Shown: positions 54,670 through 63,875 of the stretch, in pieces
Layout: every line of letters starts with the position of its first letter
How positions within the stretch are numbered: position 1 is the stretch's first letter
Assembly: GCF_039523555.1 (NCBI RefSeq)
Contig: NZ_BAAAFN010000007.1
Coordinates: 50,149-114,148, forward strand
From: Castellaniella daejeonensis
Lineage (GTDB): Bacteria; Pseudomonadota; Gammaproteobacteria; Burkholderiales; Burkholderiaceae_B
Direction: 5' to 3'
DNA: 64,000 bases
The notes under the pieces: generated by a model
Seen by the model: only the letters and a program-made list of their open reading frames with translations
Database searches by the model: none
What the model was told of the DNA's origin: nothing
Made by a program: the position numbers and the translations under genes

Positions 54670-55527
54670 ATGAATTCCCGCCAGGCCACGACGGCCATTC
54701 ACATCACCGCCGTCCTGTTCGGGCTGACGGGCATTTTCGGCGAACTGATCCAGGCCAGCGCCACCCTGATCACGGCGGGCCGGGCCGCCTTTGCCACGGT
54801 CGCCCTGCTGCTTTTCATGGCCCGCACGGGTCATCGCCCCGTGCGTCCCGCACGCCGCGCCCTGCCGGTGCTGCTGGCAGCCGGCGTCCTGCTGGCGATC
54901 CACTGGACGACCTTCTTCGTCGCGGTGAAGACCGGCGGCATCGCCGTTGCCACGCTGGGCTTTGCCAGCTTTCCCGCCTTCATCACCCTGTTCGAAGGCT
55001 TTCTGTTCAAGGAGCGCACCCGGATTGCGGAATGGGCCGTGGTCGCCCTGGTGACCGCCGGCCTCGCCCTGGTCGCGCCATCCTTCGATTTCAGCGATCG
55101 GGCCGCTGCCGGCCTGGGCTGGGGAGTGGCATCGGGCCTGTCGTTCGCCCTGTTCACCCTGGCCAACCGCAAGGCCGTCGGCCTCGTGCCCGCCCGCGAA
55201 CTGGCCTGCTGGGAAAACGGCGTCGTCGTCCTGCTGACCCTGCCCTGGTGCCTGGCCGAATTCACCGGGCTGCGGGCCGTGGACTGGGTCTGGCTGTTCA
55301 TGCTGGGCGTGTTCTGCACTGCGCTGTCCCATGCACTGCTGGTCGCCAGCCTGGCCAGGCTCAATGCCCGCACCGCCGGGATCGTCATCGCACTGGAACC
55401 GGTCTATGCCATTCTCTTCGCGGCCCTTCTGTTCGCGCAATACCCATCGGTGCGCGCGCTGGCGGGCGGCACCCTGATCATCGGGGCGATCGTCTGGTCG
55501 GGCTGGCGGCGCGCCGCCGCAGACTGA
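54670..55527 (+). CDS. EamA/DMT-family transporter
   Basis: Seen: 285 residues, ten TM helices in two EamA repeats, with the typical end-of-repeat segments ALEPVYAILFAALLF and GGTLIIGAIVWSGWR. Substrate unknown. ATG 54670. Second DMT transporter of the window (the other is at 33081-34001) but they are only distantly alike. Precedes yebC by 63 bp. Confidence 0.88.
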   Translation: MNSRQATTAIHITAVLFGLTGIFGELIQASATLITAGRAAFATVALLLFMARTGHRPVRPARRALPVLLAAGVLLAIHWTTFFVAVKTGGIAVATLGFASFPAFITLFEGFLFKERTRIAEWAVVALVTAGLALVAPSFDFSDRAAAGLGWGVASGLSFALFTLANRKAVGLVPARELACWENGVVVLLTLPWCLAEFTGLRAVDWVWLFMLGVFCTALSHALLVASLARLNARTAGIVIALEPVYAILFAALLFAQYPSVRALAGGTLIIGAIVWSGWRRAAAD

Positions 55528-55590
55528 ATCGGCCCAAGGCGTTAAAATCCAGGGTTCGTTGAATGCACCCCTATTGAACTCGACACAATC

Positions 55591-56322
55591 ATGGCCGGAC
55601 ACAGCAAATGGGCAAACATCCAGCACCGCAAAGGGCGCCAAGACGCCAAGCGCGGCAAGCTCTGGACAAAGATCATCCGTGAAATCACCGTGGCCGCCCG
55701 TGCCGGTGGGCCCGATCCCGACGCCAATCCCGCGCTGCGCCTGGCCTGGGACAAGGCCACATCGGCCAACATGCCCAAGGACAACATCCTGCGCGCCATC
55801 CAGCGCGGGGCCGGCACCGAAGAAGGCGTCAACTACGAGGAAATCCGCTACGAGGGTTATGGCGTGGGCGGCGCCGCCCTGATCATCGACTGCATGACCG
55901 ACAACCGCCAGCGCACCGTATCCGAAGTGCGCCACACGCTGACCAAGCACGGCGGCAACCTGGGCCAGGACGGCAGCGTGGTGTTCATGTTCAAGCACTG
56001 CGGCCAGTTCATCTTCGCTCCGGGCACCTCGGAAGAGCAGGTCATGGAAATCGCCCTGGAAAACGGCGCCGACGACGTCCAGACGGACGAGGAAGGCGTG
56101 ATCGAAGTCACCTGCGAACCCGGCGGCTATACCGCCCTGAAGCAGGCCTTCGACGCCGCAGGCCTGGAGGCCGAGATCCACGGCGTGATCATGAAGGCCC
56201 TGTCCAAGGTCGAACTGTCCGGCGAAGATGCCGAGCGGATGCAGAAGATCATCGATCTGCTGGAAGACCTGGACGATGTCCAGGAAGTCTATACCACCGC
56301 CGTCCTGGACGAGGCCGAATGA
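55591..56322 (+). CDS. yebC: YebC/PmpR-family transcriptional or translational regulator
   Basis: Seen: 243 residues; the N-terminus MAGHSKWANIQHRKGRQDAK, the TKIIREITVAAR segment and the EYTTAVLDEAE-like end are family marks. Members bind DNA near promoters or, as shown for bacterial homologues, help ribosomes through proline stretches. A TTAAAAT box 40 bp upstream is a possible promoter. The stop overlaps the purD start (ATGA), beginning the housekeeping block. Confidence 0.94.
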   Translation: MAGHSKWANIQHRKGRQDAKRGKLWTKIIREITVAARAGGPDPDANPALRLAWDKATSANMPKDNILRAIQRGAGTEEGVNYEEIRYEGYGVGGAALIIDCMTDNRQRTVSEVRHTLTKHGGNLGQDGSVVFMFKHCGQFIFAPGTSEEQVMEIALENGADDVQTDEEGVIEVTCEPGGYTALKQAFDAAGLEAEIHGVIMKALSKVELSGEDAERMQKIIDLLEDLDDVQEVYTTAVLDEAE

Positions 56323-57617
56323 AACTGCTCGTCATCGGCTCCGGCGGCCGCGAACACGCCCTGGCCTGGCGCCTGGCGCAATCGCCCCGGGTGCACAAAG
56401 TCTACGTGGCCCCGGGCAACGGCGGCACCGGCCGCACGCCGAACCTGGAAAACCTGCCCCTGCAGGACACCAGCGCCCTGATCGAATTCGCCCGCCGGGA
56501 AAAGATCGCCTTCACCGTCGTCGGACCTGAGGCCCCGCTGGCCGCCGGGATCGTGGACGCCTTCCGCGCCGCCGGGCTGCGCATCTTCGGGCCGACCCGG
56601 GCAGCCGCCCAGCTCGAAAGCTCGAAGGACTATGCCAAAGACTTCATGGTGCGCCACGGCATTCCCACCGCGGCGTACGGCACCTTCACCGACGCCGGCC
56701 AGGCCCGTGACTACATCCGGGCCCAAGGCGCCCCCATCGTCGTCAAGGCCGACGGCCTGGCCGCCGGCAAGGGCGTGGTCGTGGCGCAGAACCTCGACGA
56801 AGCACTGGGCGCCATCGATCACATGCTGGGCGAACACGGTGCCTTCGGCGCGGCGGGCGCACGCGTGGTGATCGAGGAATTCCTTCAGGGCGAAGAAGCC
56901 AGCTTCATCGTCATGTGCGACGGCCAGCACGTCCTGCCCCTGGCCACCAGCCAGGACCACAAACGCCTGCAGGACGGAGACACCGGCCCCAATACCGGCG
57001 GCATGGGCGCCTATTCGCCCGCGCCCATCGTCAGCCCGGCGCTGCACAACCGCATCATGCGCGAGATCATCCAGCCGGCGATCCAGGGCATGGCGCGCGA
57101 CGGCATCCCCTACACCGGGTTCCTCTACGCCGGCCTGATGATCGGTCCCGGTCCCGATGCCACCCGCAGCCTGAAGGTCCTGGAATTCAACTGCCGCCTG
57201 GGCGACCCGGAAACCCAGCCCATCATGCTGCGCATGAAGAGCGATTTTTCCGAAACCCTGGAACACGCCCTGGACGGCACGCTGGACCAGGCCGAGATCG
57301 ACTGGGACAGGCGCACCGCCGTGGGCGTCGTGCTGGCGGCAGCCGGCTACCCGGACGCTCCCCGCAAGGGGGATCCGATCACCGCGCTGGCACCGGACAC
57401 CGCCGATTGCGTCACTTTCCACGCCGGCACCTCGGCCGAAGACGGCACGCTGCGCACCAGCGGCGGCCGCGTCCTGTGCGTCACGGCGCTGGCCGACTCC
57501 ATCCGCCGCGCCCAGCAGGCCGCCTACGAAGCCGTCAACCAGACCCAGTTCGAAGGCCGCCAGTTCCGCCGGGACATCGGCTGGCGCGCCCTGGCCGCCG
57601 GCAAGCGGCACGATTGA
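56319..57617 (+). CDS. purD: Phosphoribosylamine-glycine ligase PurD
   Basis: Second step of purine synthesis (GAR synthetase), ATP-grasp fold. Seen: 432 residues; N-terminal MKLLVIGSGGREHALAWRLA, ATP-grasp segment VVKADGLAAGKGVVVA near 142, and C-terminal metal-binding FNCRLGDPETQ near 290. Start overlaps yebC stop by four bases. Followed after 23 bp by hemF. Confidence 0.97.
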   Translation: MKLLVIGSGGREHALAWRLAQSPRVHKVYVAPGNGGTGRTPNLENLPLQDTSALIEFARREKIAFTVVGPEAPLAAGIVDAFRAAGLRIFGPTRAAAQLESSKDYAKDFMVRHGIPTAAYGTFTDAGQARDYIRAQGAPIVVKADGLAAGKGVVVAQNLDEALGAIDHMLGEHGAFGAAGARVVIEEFLQGEEASFIVMCDGQHVLPLATSQDHKRLQDGDTGPNTGGMGAYSPAPIVSPALHNRIMREIIQPAIQGMARDGIPYTGFLYAGLMIGPGPDATRSLKVLEFNCRLGDPETQPIMLRMKSDFSETLEHALDGTLDQAEIDWDRRTAVGVVLAAAGYPDAPRKGDPITALAPDTADCVTFHAGTSAEDGTLRTSGGRVLCVTALADSIRRAQQAAYEAVNQTQFEGRQFRRDIGWRALAAGKRHD

Positions 57618-57640
57618 CCTGACTTCGCGCGGGCCCCGAC

Positions 57641-58543
57641 ATGCACGTTCCCATCTCCCTGGTCCACGACACATTCTCCGGTCTGCAGGAGCGCATCGTC
57701 CGTGCCCTCGAGGATCTCGAAGGCGCTTCGTTCGGCCGCGACCCCTGGACACGCCCGGAAGGCGGCGGCGGCCTGGCCCGGTACTGCGAAAACGGTACGG
57801 TTTTCGAACGCGCCGGCGTGCTGTTCAGCCACGTGCGCGGCGACACCCTGCCACCTTCGGCCAGCGCCCACCGCCCCGAACTGGCAGGCCGCAGCTGGGA
57901 AGCCATGGGCGTGTCGATGGTGCTGCACCCGCGCAACCCCCATGTGCCGACCACGCACATGAACGTGCGCCTGTTCGTCGCCCACGGCCAGGGCGGCACC
58001 GACGATGTCTTCTGGTTCGGCGGAGGCCTGGACCTGACGCCCTACTATCCGGTGGATGACGACGTGCGCCATTTCCACCAGGTGTGCCACGATGCCGTCG
58101 CGCCCTTCGGCGAAGACAAGTACCCCCGCTACAAGGCCTGGTGCGACGACTATTTCCTGCTGCGCCACCGGGGCGAGACGCGTGGCGTCGGCGGCCTGTT
58201 CTTCGACGACCTGAACGAGCCGGACTTCGACACCTGCTTCGCGCTGACCCGCGCGGTGGGCGACTGCTTCGTTCCTGCCTATGCGCCCATCGTCCGGGCC
58301 CGCCGGGACACGCCCTACGGCGAGCGCGAGCGCGCCTTCCAGGCCTATCGGCGCGGACGCTACGTGGAATTCAACCTGGTCTACGACCGGGGCACGCTGT
58401 TCGGCCTGCAATCGGGCGGCCGTACGGAATCCATCCTGCTGTCCATGCCGCCCGTCGCCCAATGGCGCTACGACTGGACGCCCGAGCCCGGATCCCCCGA
58501 ATCGGTGCTGGCCGACTACCTGCGGCCCCGCGCATGGCTGTGA
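57641..58543 (+). CDS. hemF: Coproporphyrinogen III oxidase, aerobic (HemF)
   Basis: Oxygen-dependent oxidative decarboxylation of coproporphyrinogen III in heme synthesis. Seen: 300 residues (E. coli 299); SMVLHPRNPHVPTTHMNVR near 95 with the catalytic His, FGGGLDLTPYYP, RGVGGLFFDDL and the GRYVEFNLVYDRGT signature near 240. The end overlaps nadD by ten bases. Confidence 0.97.
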   Translation: MHVPISLVHDTFSGLQERIVRALEDLEGASFGRDPWTRPEGGGGLARYCENGTVFERAGVLFSHVRGDTLPPSASAHRPELAGRSWEAMGVSMVLHPRNPHVPTTHMNVRLFVAHGQGGTDDVFWFGGGLDLTPYYPVDDDVRHFHQVCHDAVAPFGEDKYPRYKAWCDDYFLLRHRGETRGVGGLFFDDLNEPDFDTCFALTRAVGDCFVPAYAPIVRARRDTPYGERERAFQAYRRGRYVEFNLVYDRGTLFGLQSGGRTESILLSMPPVAQWRYDWTPEPGSPESVLADYLRPRAWL

Positions 58544-59139
58544 CGCCCCAGGTCGGGCTGCTGGGCGGCAGCTTCGACCCGGTTCATCGGGCCCATATCG
58601 CGCTGGCCCGGGCCGCCTGCGACGCGCTGGGGCTGGAACACGTCGAACTGCTGCCGGCCGCGCGCCCCTGGCAGCGCGGCCGCCTGGGTGCCGCCGCGGA
58701 ACACCGGCTGCGCATGCTGGAACTGGCCTGCAGCGGCGACCCCCGCCTGCGCGTCAACCCCATCGAACTGCAGCGCGCCGGCAATACCTATACCATCGAC
58801 ACGCTGGCCGCCCTGCCCCCCACGGCCCGCTACACCTGGATCCTGGGCTCGGACCAACTGGCCAACTTCTGCACCTGGCACCGCTGGCACGATCTGCTGC
58901 AGTACGTCCGGCTGGCGGTGGCCGAACGCCCCGGCACGCCCGCCACGCCACCGGCCGAACTGGCCCAGGCTCTGACACCCGGCGGCCTGGTCCGGATCCC
59001 CTTCACCCCGCAGCCGGTTTCCGCCACCGCGATCCGACAGGATCTGGCGGCCGGGCGGCCCGTCGACACGATGCTGGATCCGCGCGTGCTGGACTACATC
59101 CGCGCCCACCGCCTCTACCTGGACCCCGAAACATCATGA
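58534..59139 (+). CDS. nadD: Nicotinate-nucleotide adenylyltransferase NadD
   Basis: Makes nicotinate adenine dinucleotide from NaMN and ATP, the step after PncB. Seen: 201 residues; nucleotidyltransferase motif GLLGGSFDPVHRAHIALA near 8-25 and the C-terminal SATAIRQDLAAGRP (ISSTxIR type). The frame is open from 58084, but the ATG 58534 inside the hemF end begins the domain. Stop overlaps rsfS start by four bases. Shorter loops than E. coli NadD (213). Confidence 0.95.
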   Translation: MAVTPQVGLLGGSFDPVHRAHIALARAACDALGLEHVELLPAARPWQRGRLGAAAEHRLRMLELACSGDPRLRVNPIELQRAGNTYTIDTLAALPPTARYTWILGSDQLANFCTWHRWHDLLQYVRLAVAERPGTPATPPAELAQALTPGGLVRIPFTPQPVSATAIRQDLAAGRPVDTMLDPRVLDYIRAHRLYLDPETS

Positions 59140-59531
59140 ACCTGCAAAAACAGCAACGCCTCGTCATCGACGCGCTCGAAGACACCAAGGCCCAGGACAT
59201 CAAAGTCTTCAACACCACAGGCCTGACCGGCCTGTTCGACCGCGTCGTCATCGCCAGCGGCACGTCCAACCGCCATACACGCGCCGTCGCCAGCCATGTG
59301 GCCGAGCAGGCCAAGAAGCACGGCCTGGAAGTCATCGCCTACGAAGGCGAGGATACCGGGGAATGGCTGCTGATCGACCTGGGCGACATCGTGGTGCACT
59401 GCATGCAGCCGGCCATCCGCGCCTACTACAACCTGGAGGAAATCTGGGGTGCCAAGCCGGTGCGCGTCCGCCTGCTGCCCACCGGCCCGGCCCAGGCGAG
59501 CCAGCCGGCCGACTTCGACGAGGACGAATGA
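59136..59531 (+). CDS. rsfS: Ribosomal silencing factor RsfS
   Basis: Binds L14 on the 50S subunit and blocks 30S joining in starvation. Seen: 131 residues; core DUF143 domain with DIKVFNTTGLTGLFDRVVIASGTSNRH condensed into the first half and the end region WLLIDLGDIVVHCM and YNLEEIWG. Start in ATGA overlap with nadD, end in ATGA overlap with rlmH, so three genes are translationally coupled. Confidence 0.95.
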   Translation: MNLQKQQRLVIDALEDTKAQDIKVFNTTGLTGLFDRVVIASGTSNRHTRAVASHVAEQAKKHGLEVIAYEGEDTGEWLLIDLGDIVVHCMQPAIRAYYNLEEIWGAKPVRVRLLPTGPAQASQPADFDEDE

Positions 59532-59998
59532 AACTCCAGGTCTACGCCGTCGGCACCCGCATGCCGTCCTGGGTCCAGGAAGCCTGGCAGGACTTTGCCA
59601 AGCGCATGCCCCGCGACTGCGCCCTGGAACTGCACGAAATCCGCCCGGAACCCCGAACCAGTGGCAAGACGGCCCAGCAGCTGATGCACGCCGAAGCCCA
59701 GCGCATCGAGGCCGCCGTGCCCGCGCAGGCCTGGCGCGTCATCCTGGACGAACACGGCCGCGACCTGACGACCCGGGATCTGGCGGGCCATCTGGAAACC
59801 TGGCGTGCCGGCGGCACCGACATCGCCTTCATCATCGGTGGTCCCGACGGACTGGATCCTGCGCTGAAACAGACCGCCCGCCAGACCCTGCGCCTGTCTT
59901 CGCTGACCCTGCCCCATCCGATGGTCCGCATCCTGCTCGCCGAACAACTCTACCGTGCCTGGACCATCCTGGCAGGCCATCCCTATCACCGTGCCTGA
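59528..59998 (+). CDS. rlmH: 23S rRNA pseudouridine-1915 N3-methyltransferase RlmH
   Basis: SPOUT methyltransferase modifying 23S rRNA helix 69. Seen: 156 residues, the usual length; MKLQVYAVGTRMPSWV start, the SAM knot region FIIGGPDGLDP near 105 and the conserved end LLAEQLYRAWTILAGHPYHR. Coupled to rsfS by a 4-base overlap; pyk starts 13 bp after its stop. Confidence 0.96.
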   Translation: MKLQVYAVGTRMPSWVQEAWQDFAKRMPRDCALELHEIRPEPRTSGKTAQQLMHAEAQRIEAAVPAQAWRVILDEHGRDLTTRDLAGHLETWRAGGTDIAFIIGGPDGLDPALKQTARQTLRLSSLTLPHPMVRILLAEQLYRAWTILAGHPYHRA

Positions 59999-60011
59999 GG
60001 AGCCATCCACC

Positions 60012-61454
60012 ATGACCACTCGCCGCCGCACCAAGATCGTTGCCACGCTGGGGCCCGCATCCTCCAGCCCGGAACGCATCGAAGCCCTGATCCTGGCCGG
60101 CATGGACGTGGCCCGGCTGAACTTTTCCCATGGCACGCCCGACGACCACCGCGAACGGGTCCGCCTGGTCCGCGAGATCGCCGCGCGAAACGACCGCCAC
60201 ATCGCCCTCATGGGCGATCTCCAGGGACCGAAGATCCGCATCGGCCGTTTCGCCGACGGACCCATCGAGCTGAAACCGGACGATGTCTTTACCTTGTCGA
60301 TCCGGCATCCCCTGGACGCCGGCACCGCCCGGATCGTGGGAATCGAATACCCGCCGCTGGTCCAGGACTGCGCGCCGGGCGACGAACTGCTGCTGGACGA
60401 CGGCCGCGTGATCCTGAGGGTCGAATCCGTGGATGCGGACGCCGTCCACACACGGGTCGAAGTGGGCGGCCCGCTGTCCAACAACAAAGGCATCAACCGG
60501 CGCGGCGGCGGCATATCGGCCCCCAGCCTGACCGACAAGGACCGCCAGGACATCCTGCTGGCCGCCGAGCTCGAACTGGACTACGTGGCGGTGTCCTTCC
60601 CGCGCGCGGGAGCCGACATCGAACAGGCGCGTCGGCTGGTGCGCGAAGCCGGCAGCCCGGCCTGGATCATCGCCAAGATCGAGCGCGCCGAGGCCGTGGC
60701 CGACGACGCCGCGCTGGACGACCTGATCCGCGCCAGCGACGGCGTGATGGTGGCCCGGGGCGACCTGGGCGTGGAAATCGGCGACGCCCGCCTCGCCGGC
60801 ATCCAGAAGCGGATCATCCAGCATGCCCGCACCCTGAACAAGCTGGTGATCACCGCAACCCAGATGATGGAGTCCATGATCGCCAGCCCGATACCGACCC
60901 GGGCCGAAGTCTCCGACGTCGCCAACGCCGTGCTGGACTACACCGACGCAGTCATGCTGTCGGCGGAGTCGGCCTCGGGGCGCTACCCCGTCGAGGCCGT
61001 CCAGGCCATGGCGCGGATCTGCCTGGGCGCCGAGCAGGAACCCACCAGCGTGCGGTCGCATCACCGCCTGGGCGAGACCTTCTCGCGCTGCGACGAAACG
61101 ATCGCCCTGGCCAGCATGTACGCCGCCAACCACTTCCCGGGCATCAAGGCCATCATCAGCCTGACCGAAAGCGGCCACACCCCGCTCATCATGTCGCGCA
61201 TCCGTTCGGGCGTACCCATCTACTGCTACACGCGGCACCCCGCCACGCAACGCCGCGCCGCCCTGTTCCGCGGTGTCTACACCGTGCCCTTCGATGCGGC
61301 GGCGCTGCCGCCGGCCGAAGTCAGCGAAGCCGCCATCGGCATCCTGCGCAATCGCGGACTGCTGCATGCCGGCGACTGGATCATCCTGACCAAGGGCGAT
61401 TTCTACAGCGACAGCGGCGGCACGAACGGCATGAAGATCCTGCGGGTAGGCTGA
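60012..61454 (+). CDS. pyk: Pyruvate kinase
   Basis: Converts PEP and ADP to pyruvate and ATP. Seen: 480 residues; N-terminal TKIVATLGPAS, LNFSHG near 37, the active-site region (IIAKIERAEAV, VARGDLGVEIG near 245) and the C-terminal allosteric domain, which is complete. The frame opens at 59955 inside rlmH but family similarity begins at the ATG 60012. Part of the coupled housekeeping block. Confidence 0.96.
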   Translation: MTTRRRTKIVATLGPASSSPERIEALILAGMDVARLNFSHGTPDDHRERVRLVREIAARNDRHIALMGDLQGPKIRIGRFADGPIELKPDDVFTLSIRHPLDAGTARIVGIEYPPLVQDCAPGDELLLDDGRVILRVESVDADAVHTRVEVGGPLSNNKGINRRGGGISAPSLTDKDRQDILLAAELELDYVAVSFPRAGADIEQARRLVREAGSPAWIIAKIERAEAVADDAALDDLIRASDGVMVARGDLGVEIGDARLAGIQKRIIQHARTLNKLVITATQMMESMIASPIPTRAEVSDVANAVLDYTDAVMLSAESASGRYPVEAVQAMARICLGAEQEPTSVRSHHRLGETFSRCDETIALASMYAANHFPGIKAIISLTESGHTPLIMSRIRSGVPIYCYTRHPATQRRAALFRGVYTVPFDAAALPPAEVSEAAIGILRNRGLLHAGDWIILTKGDFYSDSGGTNGMKILRVG

Positions 61455-61495
61455 ATCTTCCGTTCCCGGCCCCCATCGATCCCGCACAGCCCGTC

Positions 61496-62122
61496 ATGCC
61501 ATTCTTCATCCTGCTCGCTTCCGCCAGCCCCCGCCGCCACGAGATCCTGGACCAGCTGGCCATTGCCCACGGCATCCTGCGCGTACCCGCGCCGGATGGC
61601 GAGGACGAGCCCCGGCTGCCGGGCGAGCCGGCCGCCGACTACGTCCGCCGCACCGCAAGGGAAAAGGCCGAGCGGGCGGCCGCCTGGCTGGCCTCGGGCG
61701 GCCAGCCAGACCCGCTGCCCGAAAACTGGCCCGCAGGCTGGCGACAGGCGCCCATCCTGTGCGCCGACACCACGGTCATCCTGGACGGCGAGGTGCTGGG
61801 CAAGCCCCGGGACGAGGCCGACGCCGCCAACATGCTGCGCCGCCTGTCGGGCCGCGAACACGCGGTCCACACTGCCGTGGTCCTGGCGGACGGCGGGCGG
61901 CTCCACGAAGCGGTCAGCATCAGCACGGTACGTTTCCAGCCGCTCGCCGATGCCGACATCGCGGCCTACGTCGCCAGCGGCGAGCCCTTCGGCAAGGCGG
62001 GCAGCTACGCCATCCAGGGCCGGGCGGCGGCTTTCGTGGCCCATCTGTCGGGCAGCCACAGCGGCGTCATGGGCCTGCCGGCGCACGAGACCGCCCGGCT
62101 GCTGGCCCTGTGCCGCGATTGA
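61496..62122 (+). CDS. maf: Maf-family nucleotide pyrophosphatase
   Basis: House-cleaning phosphatase for dTTP/UTP or modified nucleotides; YhdE-type Maf proteins act on dTTP and UTP. Seen: 208 residues; N-terminal LLASASPRRHEIL, the metal site CADTTVI near 85, LGKPRD near 97, and the GKAGSYAIQG segment near 163. Starts 41 bp after pyk. The rng gene that often follows maf is not here. Confidence 0.93.
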   Translation: MPFFILLASASPRRHEILDQLAIAHGILRVPAPDGEDEPRLPGEPAADYVRRTAREKAERAAAWLASGGQPDPLPENWPAGWRQAPILCADTTVILDGEVLGKPRDEADAANMLRRLSGREHAVHTAVVLADGGRLHEAVSISTVRFQPLADADIAAYVASGEPFGKAGSYAIQGRAAAFVAHLSGSHSGVMGLPAHETARLLALCRD

Positions 62123-62303
62123 TGCGCCCGCCCCCGGCATACTGGTTAACCCTGGTTTAACTCTAAATCATCTTGACCGCCGATCTTCGTACCCATAGCA
62201 TGAACTGACGCCTCGCTGAACGCAGCAGGCGCGCGGTGATGGCCATGGCTGCATCGCATGACCATCAGGGCATACCACCCTCATCACCAAAGAGGTCCTG
62301 CAT

Positions 62304-63770
62304 ATGGTCGATCCAGTTGTCAGTCCTGCCTCATCCTCCCCGCAAGTCGCCGAAGAAATCCGCAGCCAGAATCTCCCACCGGCAACATACCGCGACCTGC
62401 CCGAACCACTGCCCATGAAAAAGGTCATCGGCCCCAGCGTGCTGCTGCTGGCGGGCTCGGTCGGCTCGGGCGAATTCGTCCTGTGGCCCTACATTTCAAC
62501 CCAGACGGGCCTGGCCCTGGTCTGGCTGGCCACCATCGGCATCCTGACCCAGTATTTCCTGAACATGGAAATCACGCGCTACACATTGGCCACCGGGGAA
62601 ACGGCCGTCACCGGATTCACGCGACTATGGAAACCCTGGAGCGGGCTGTTCATCATCATGGCTGTCATTCCCTGGATGTGGCCCGGCTGGGCCACGGGCA
62701 GCTCCACCGCCCTGACCTATGCCTTCGGTCTGTCGGGAGAGGCCGTGATTCCGATCACCATCGCTTCGCTGGTGCTGATCGGCATCATCCTCACCATATC
62801 GCCCGTGGTCTACCAGACGGTCGAGAAGATCCAGTTCTTCCTCGTCGCGCTGATCGTGCTGTTCATGATCTACATCGTCGTGGGGCTGCTCAACGGCCAG
62901 ACATGGGCTGCGCTCATCTCGGGCTTCACGACCGAAATTCCGAAGATCCCGGAATCCATCGGCAAGCTGCCCATCGCCCTGCTCCTGGGCGCCATCGCCT
63001 TCGCCGGCGCCGGCGGTGTCATGAACCTGGCCCAATCCAACTGGGTACGCGACAAGGGCCTGGGCATGGGCGCCCACCTGCCGAAGATCGTCTCGCCCAT
63101 CACAGGCCAGGAAACCACCCAGGCGGCGATCGGCTATTTCTTCCGCCAGGACGAGGCCAACATGCGGCGCTGGCGCGGCTGGTGGAAAGTGGCCGACCGT
63201 GAACAGTTCATCACCTTTTTCGTGCTGGGCCTGTTCGCCATCCTGCTGTTCATGATGCTCGCCTATCTCTACGTCGGAGTCGGCAGTACCGCCCAGAATT
63301 TCGATTTCGTGCGGCTGCTGGGCGAAACCCTGAGCGAGCGGGTCTCCCCCTGGGTCGGGCCGGCCTTCTGGTTCACCGGCGTGGTGGTGCTGCTGTCGAC
63401 CAACCTGACCGTGCTGGACATGATCGGCCGGATCGTGGCCGACATCGCCAAGACCAACTGGCTGCGCGACAGCCAGACCTGGACGGAAAGCCGCCTGTAT
63501 TTCCTGGTGGTCTGGCTGATGGTGGCCTTCGGCTCCATCATCCTGCTCTCGGGCGTCAGCCAGCCGCTGGTCCTGCTGGTGATCGCCTCGGCCCTGAACG
63601 GCCTGGTGATGTTCGTGTATTCGGTGCTGCTGATCCAGCTGAACCGCTGCATGCTGCCGCGCGCCATCGGGCTGGGCGGCTTCCGGTTCGTGGCGATCCT
63701 GTGGGCCGTGCTGTTCTACGGCGGCTTCTCGATCTACCTGATCATCAACCAGTTCGGAAAACTCTTCTGA
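62304..63770 (+). CDS. Atypical Nramp-family transporter
   Basis: Seen: 488 residues, about eleven to twelve TM helices after a hydrophilic N-terminus of 38 residues; GAGGT seven bases before the ATG. Overall it reads as Nramp (COG1914), but the TM1 DPGN metal motif is replaced: the aligned stretch GSVGSGEF has Gly and Glu where the metal-binding Asp and Asn should be, and the TM6 MPH motif is not found in AGAGGVMNLAQS. Canonical Mn2+/Fe2+ transport is therefore doubtful. It stands alone between maf and the TRAP gene; 181 bp upstream contain GGTTAACC- and GGTTTAAC-like repeats. Confidence 0.78.
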   Translation: MVDPVVSPASSSPQVAEEIRSQNLPPATYRDLPEPLPMKKVIGPSVLLLAGSVGSGEFVLWPYISTQTGLALVWLATIGILTQYFLNMEITRYTLATGETAVTGFTRLWKPWSGLFIIMAVIPWMWPGWATGSSTALTYAFGLSGEAVIPITIASLVLIGIILTISPVVYQTVEKIQFFLVALIVLFMIYIVVGLLNGQTWAALISGFTTEIPKIPESIGKLPIALLLGAIAFAGAGGVMNLAQSNWVRDKGLGMGAHLPKIVSPITGQETTQAAIGYFFRQDEANMRRWRGWWKVADREQFITFFVLGLFAILLFMMLAYLYVGVGSTAQNFDFVRLLGETLSERVSPWVGPAFWFTGVVVLLSTNLTVLDMIGRIVADIAKTNWLRDSQTWTESRLYFLVVWLMVAFGSIILLSGVSQPLVLLVIASALNGLVMFVYSVLLIQLNRCMLPRAIGLGGFRFVAILWAVLFYGGFSIYLIINQFGKLF

Positions 63771-63793
63771 CGTCCGCCGCACCTGCGGACTCC

Positions 63794-63830
63794 AAAGAAC
63801 ACGGCCGCCTTCCGGCGGCCGTGTTCTTTT
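63794..63830. terminator. Strong hairpin terminator between convergent genes
   Basis: Arms 63797-63809 and 63814-63826 pair perfectly over 13 bp around TTCC, extended by AAA/TTT on the flanks and followed by TTTT on the plus strand. It ends the Nramp-like gene and, read from the other side, probably also the TRAP operon. A second stem (CGATGCCGCC/GGCGGCATCG) sits nearby at 63838-63861. Confidence 0.88.
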
Positions 63831-63875
63831 CCGGCCCGATGCCGCCGACCGGCGGCATCGGAAGGCCGGCCGGTT

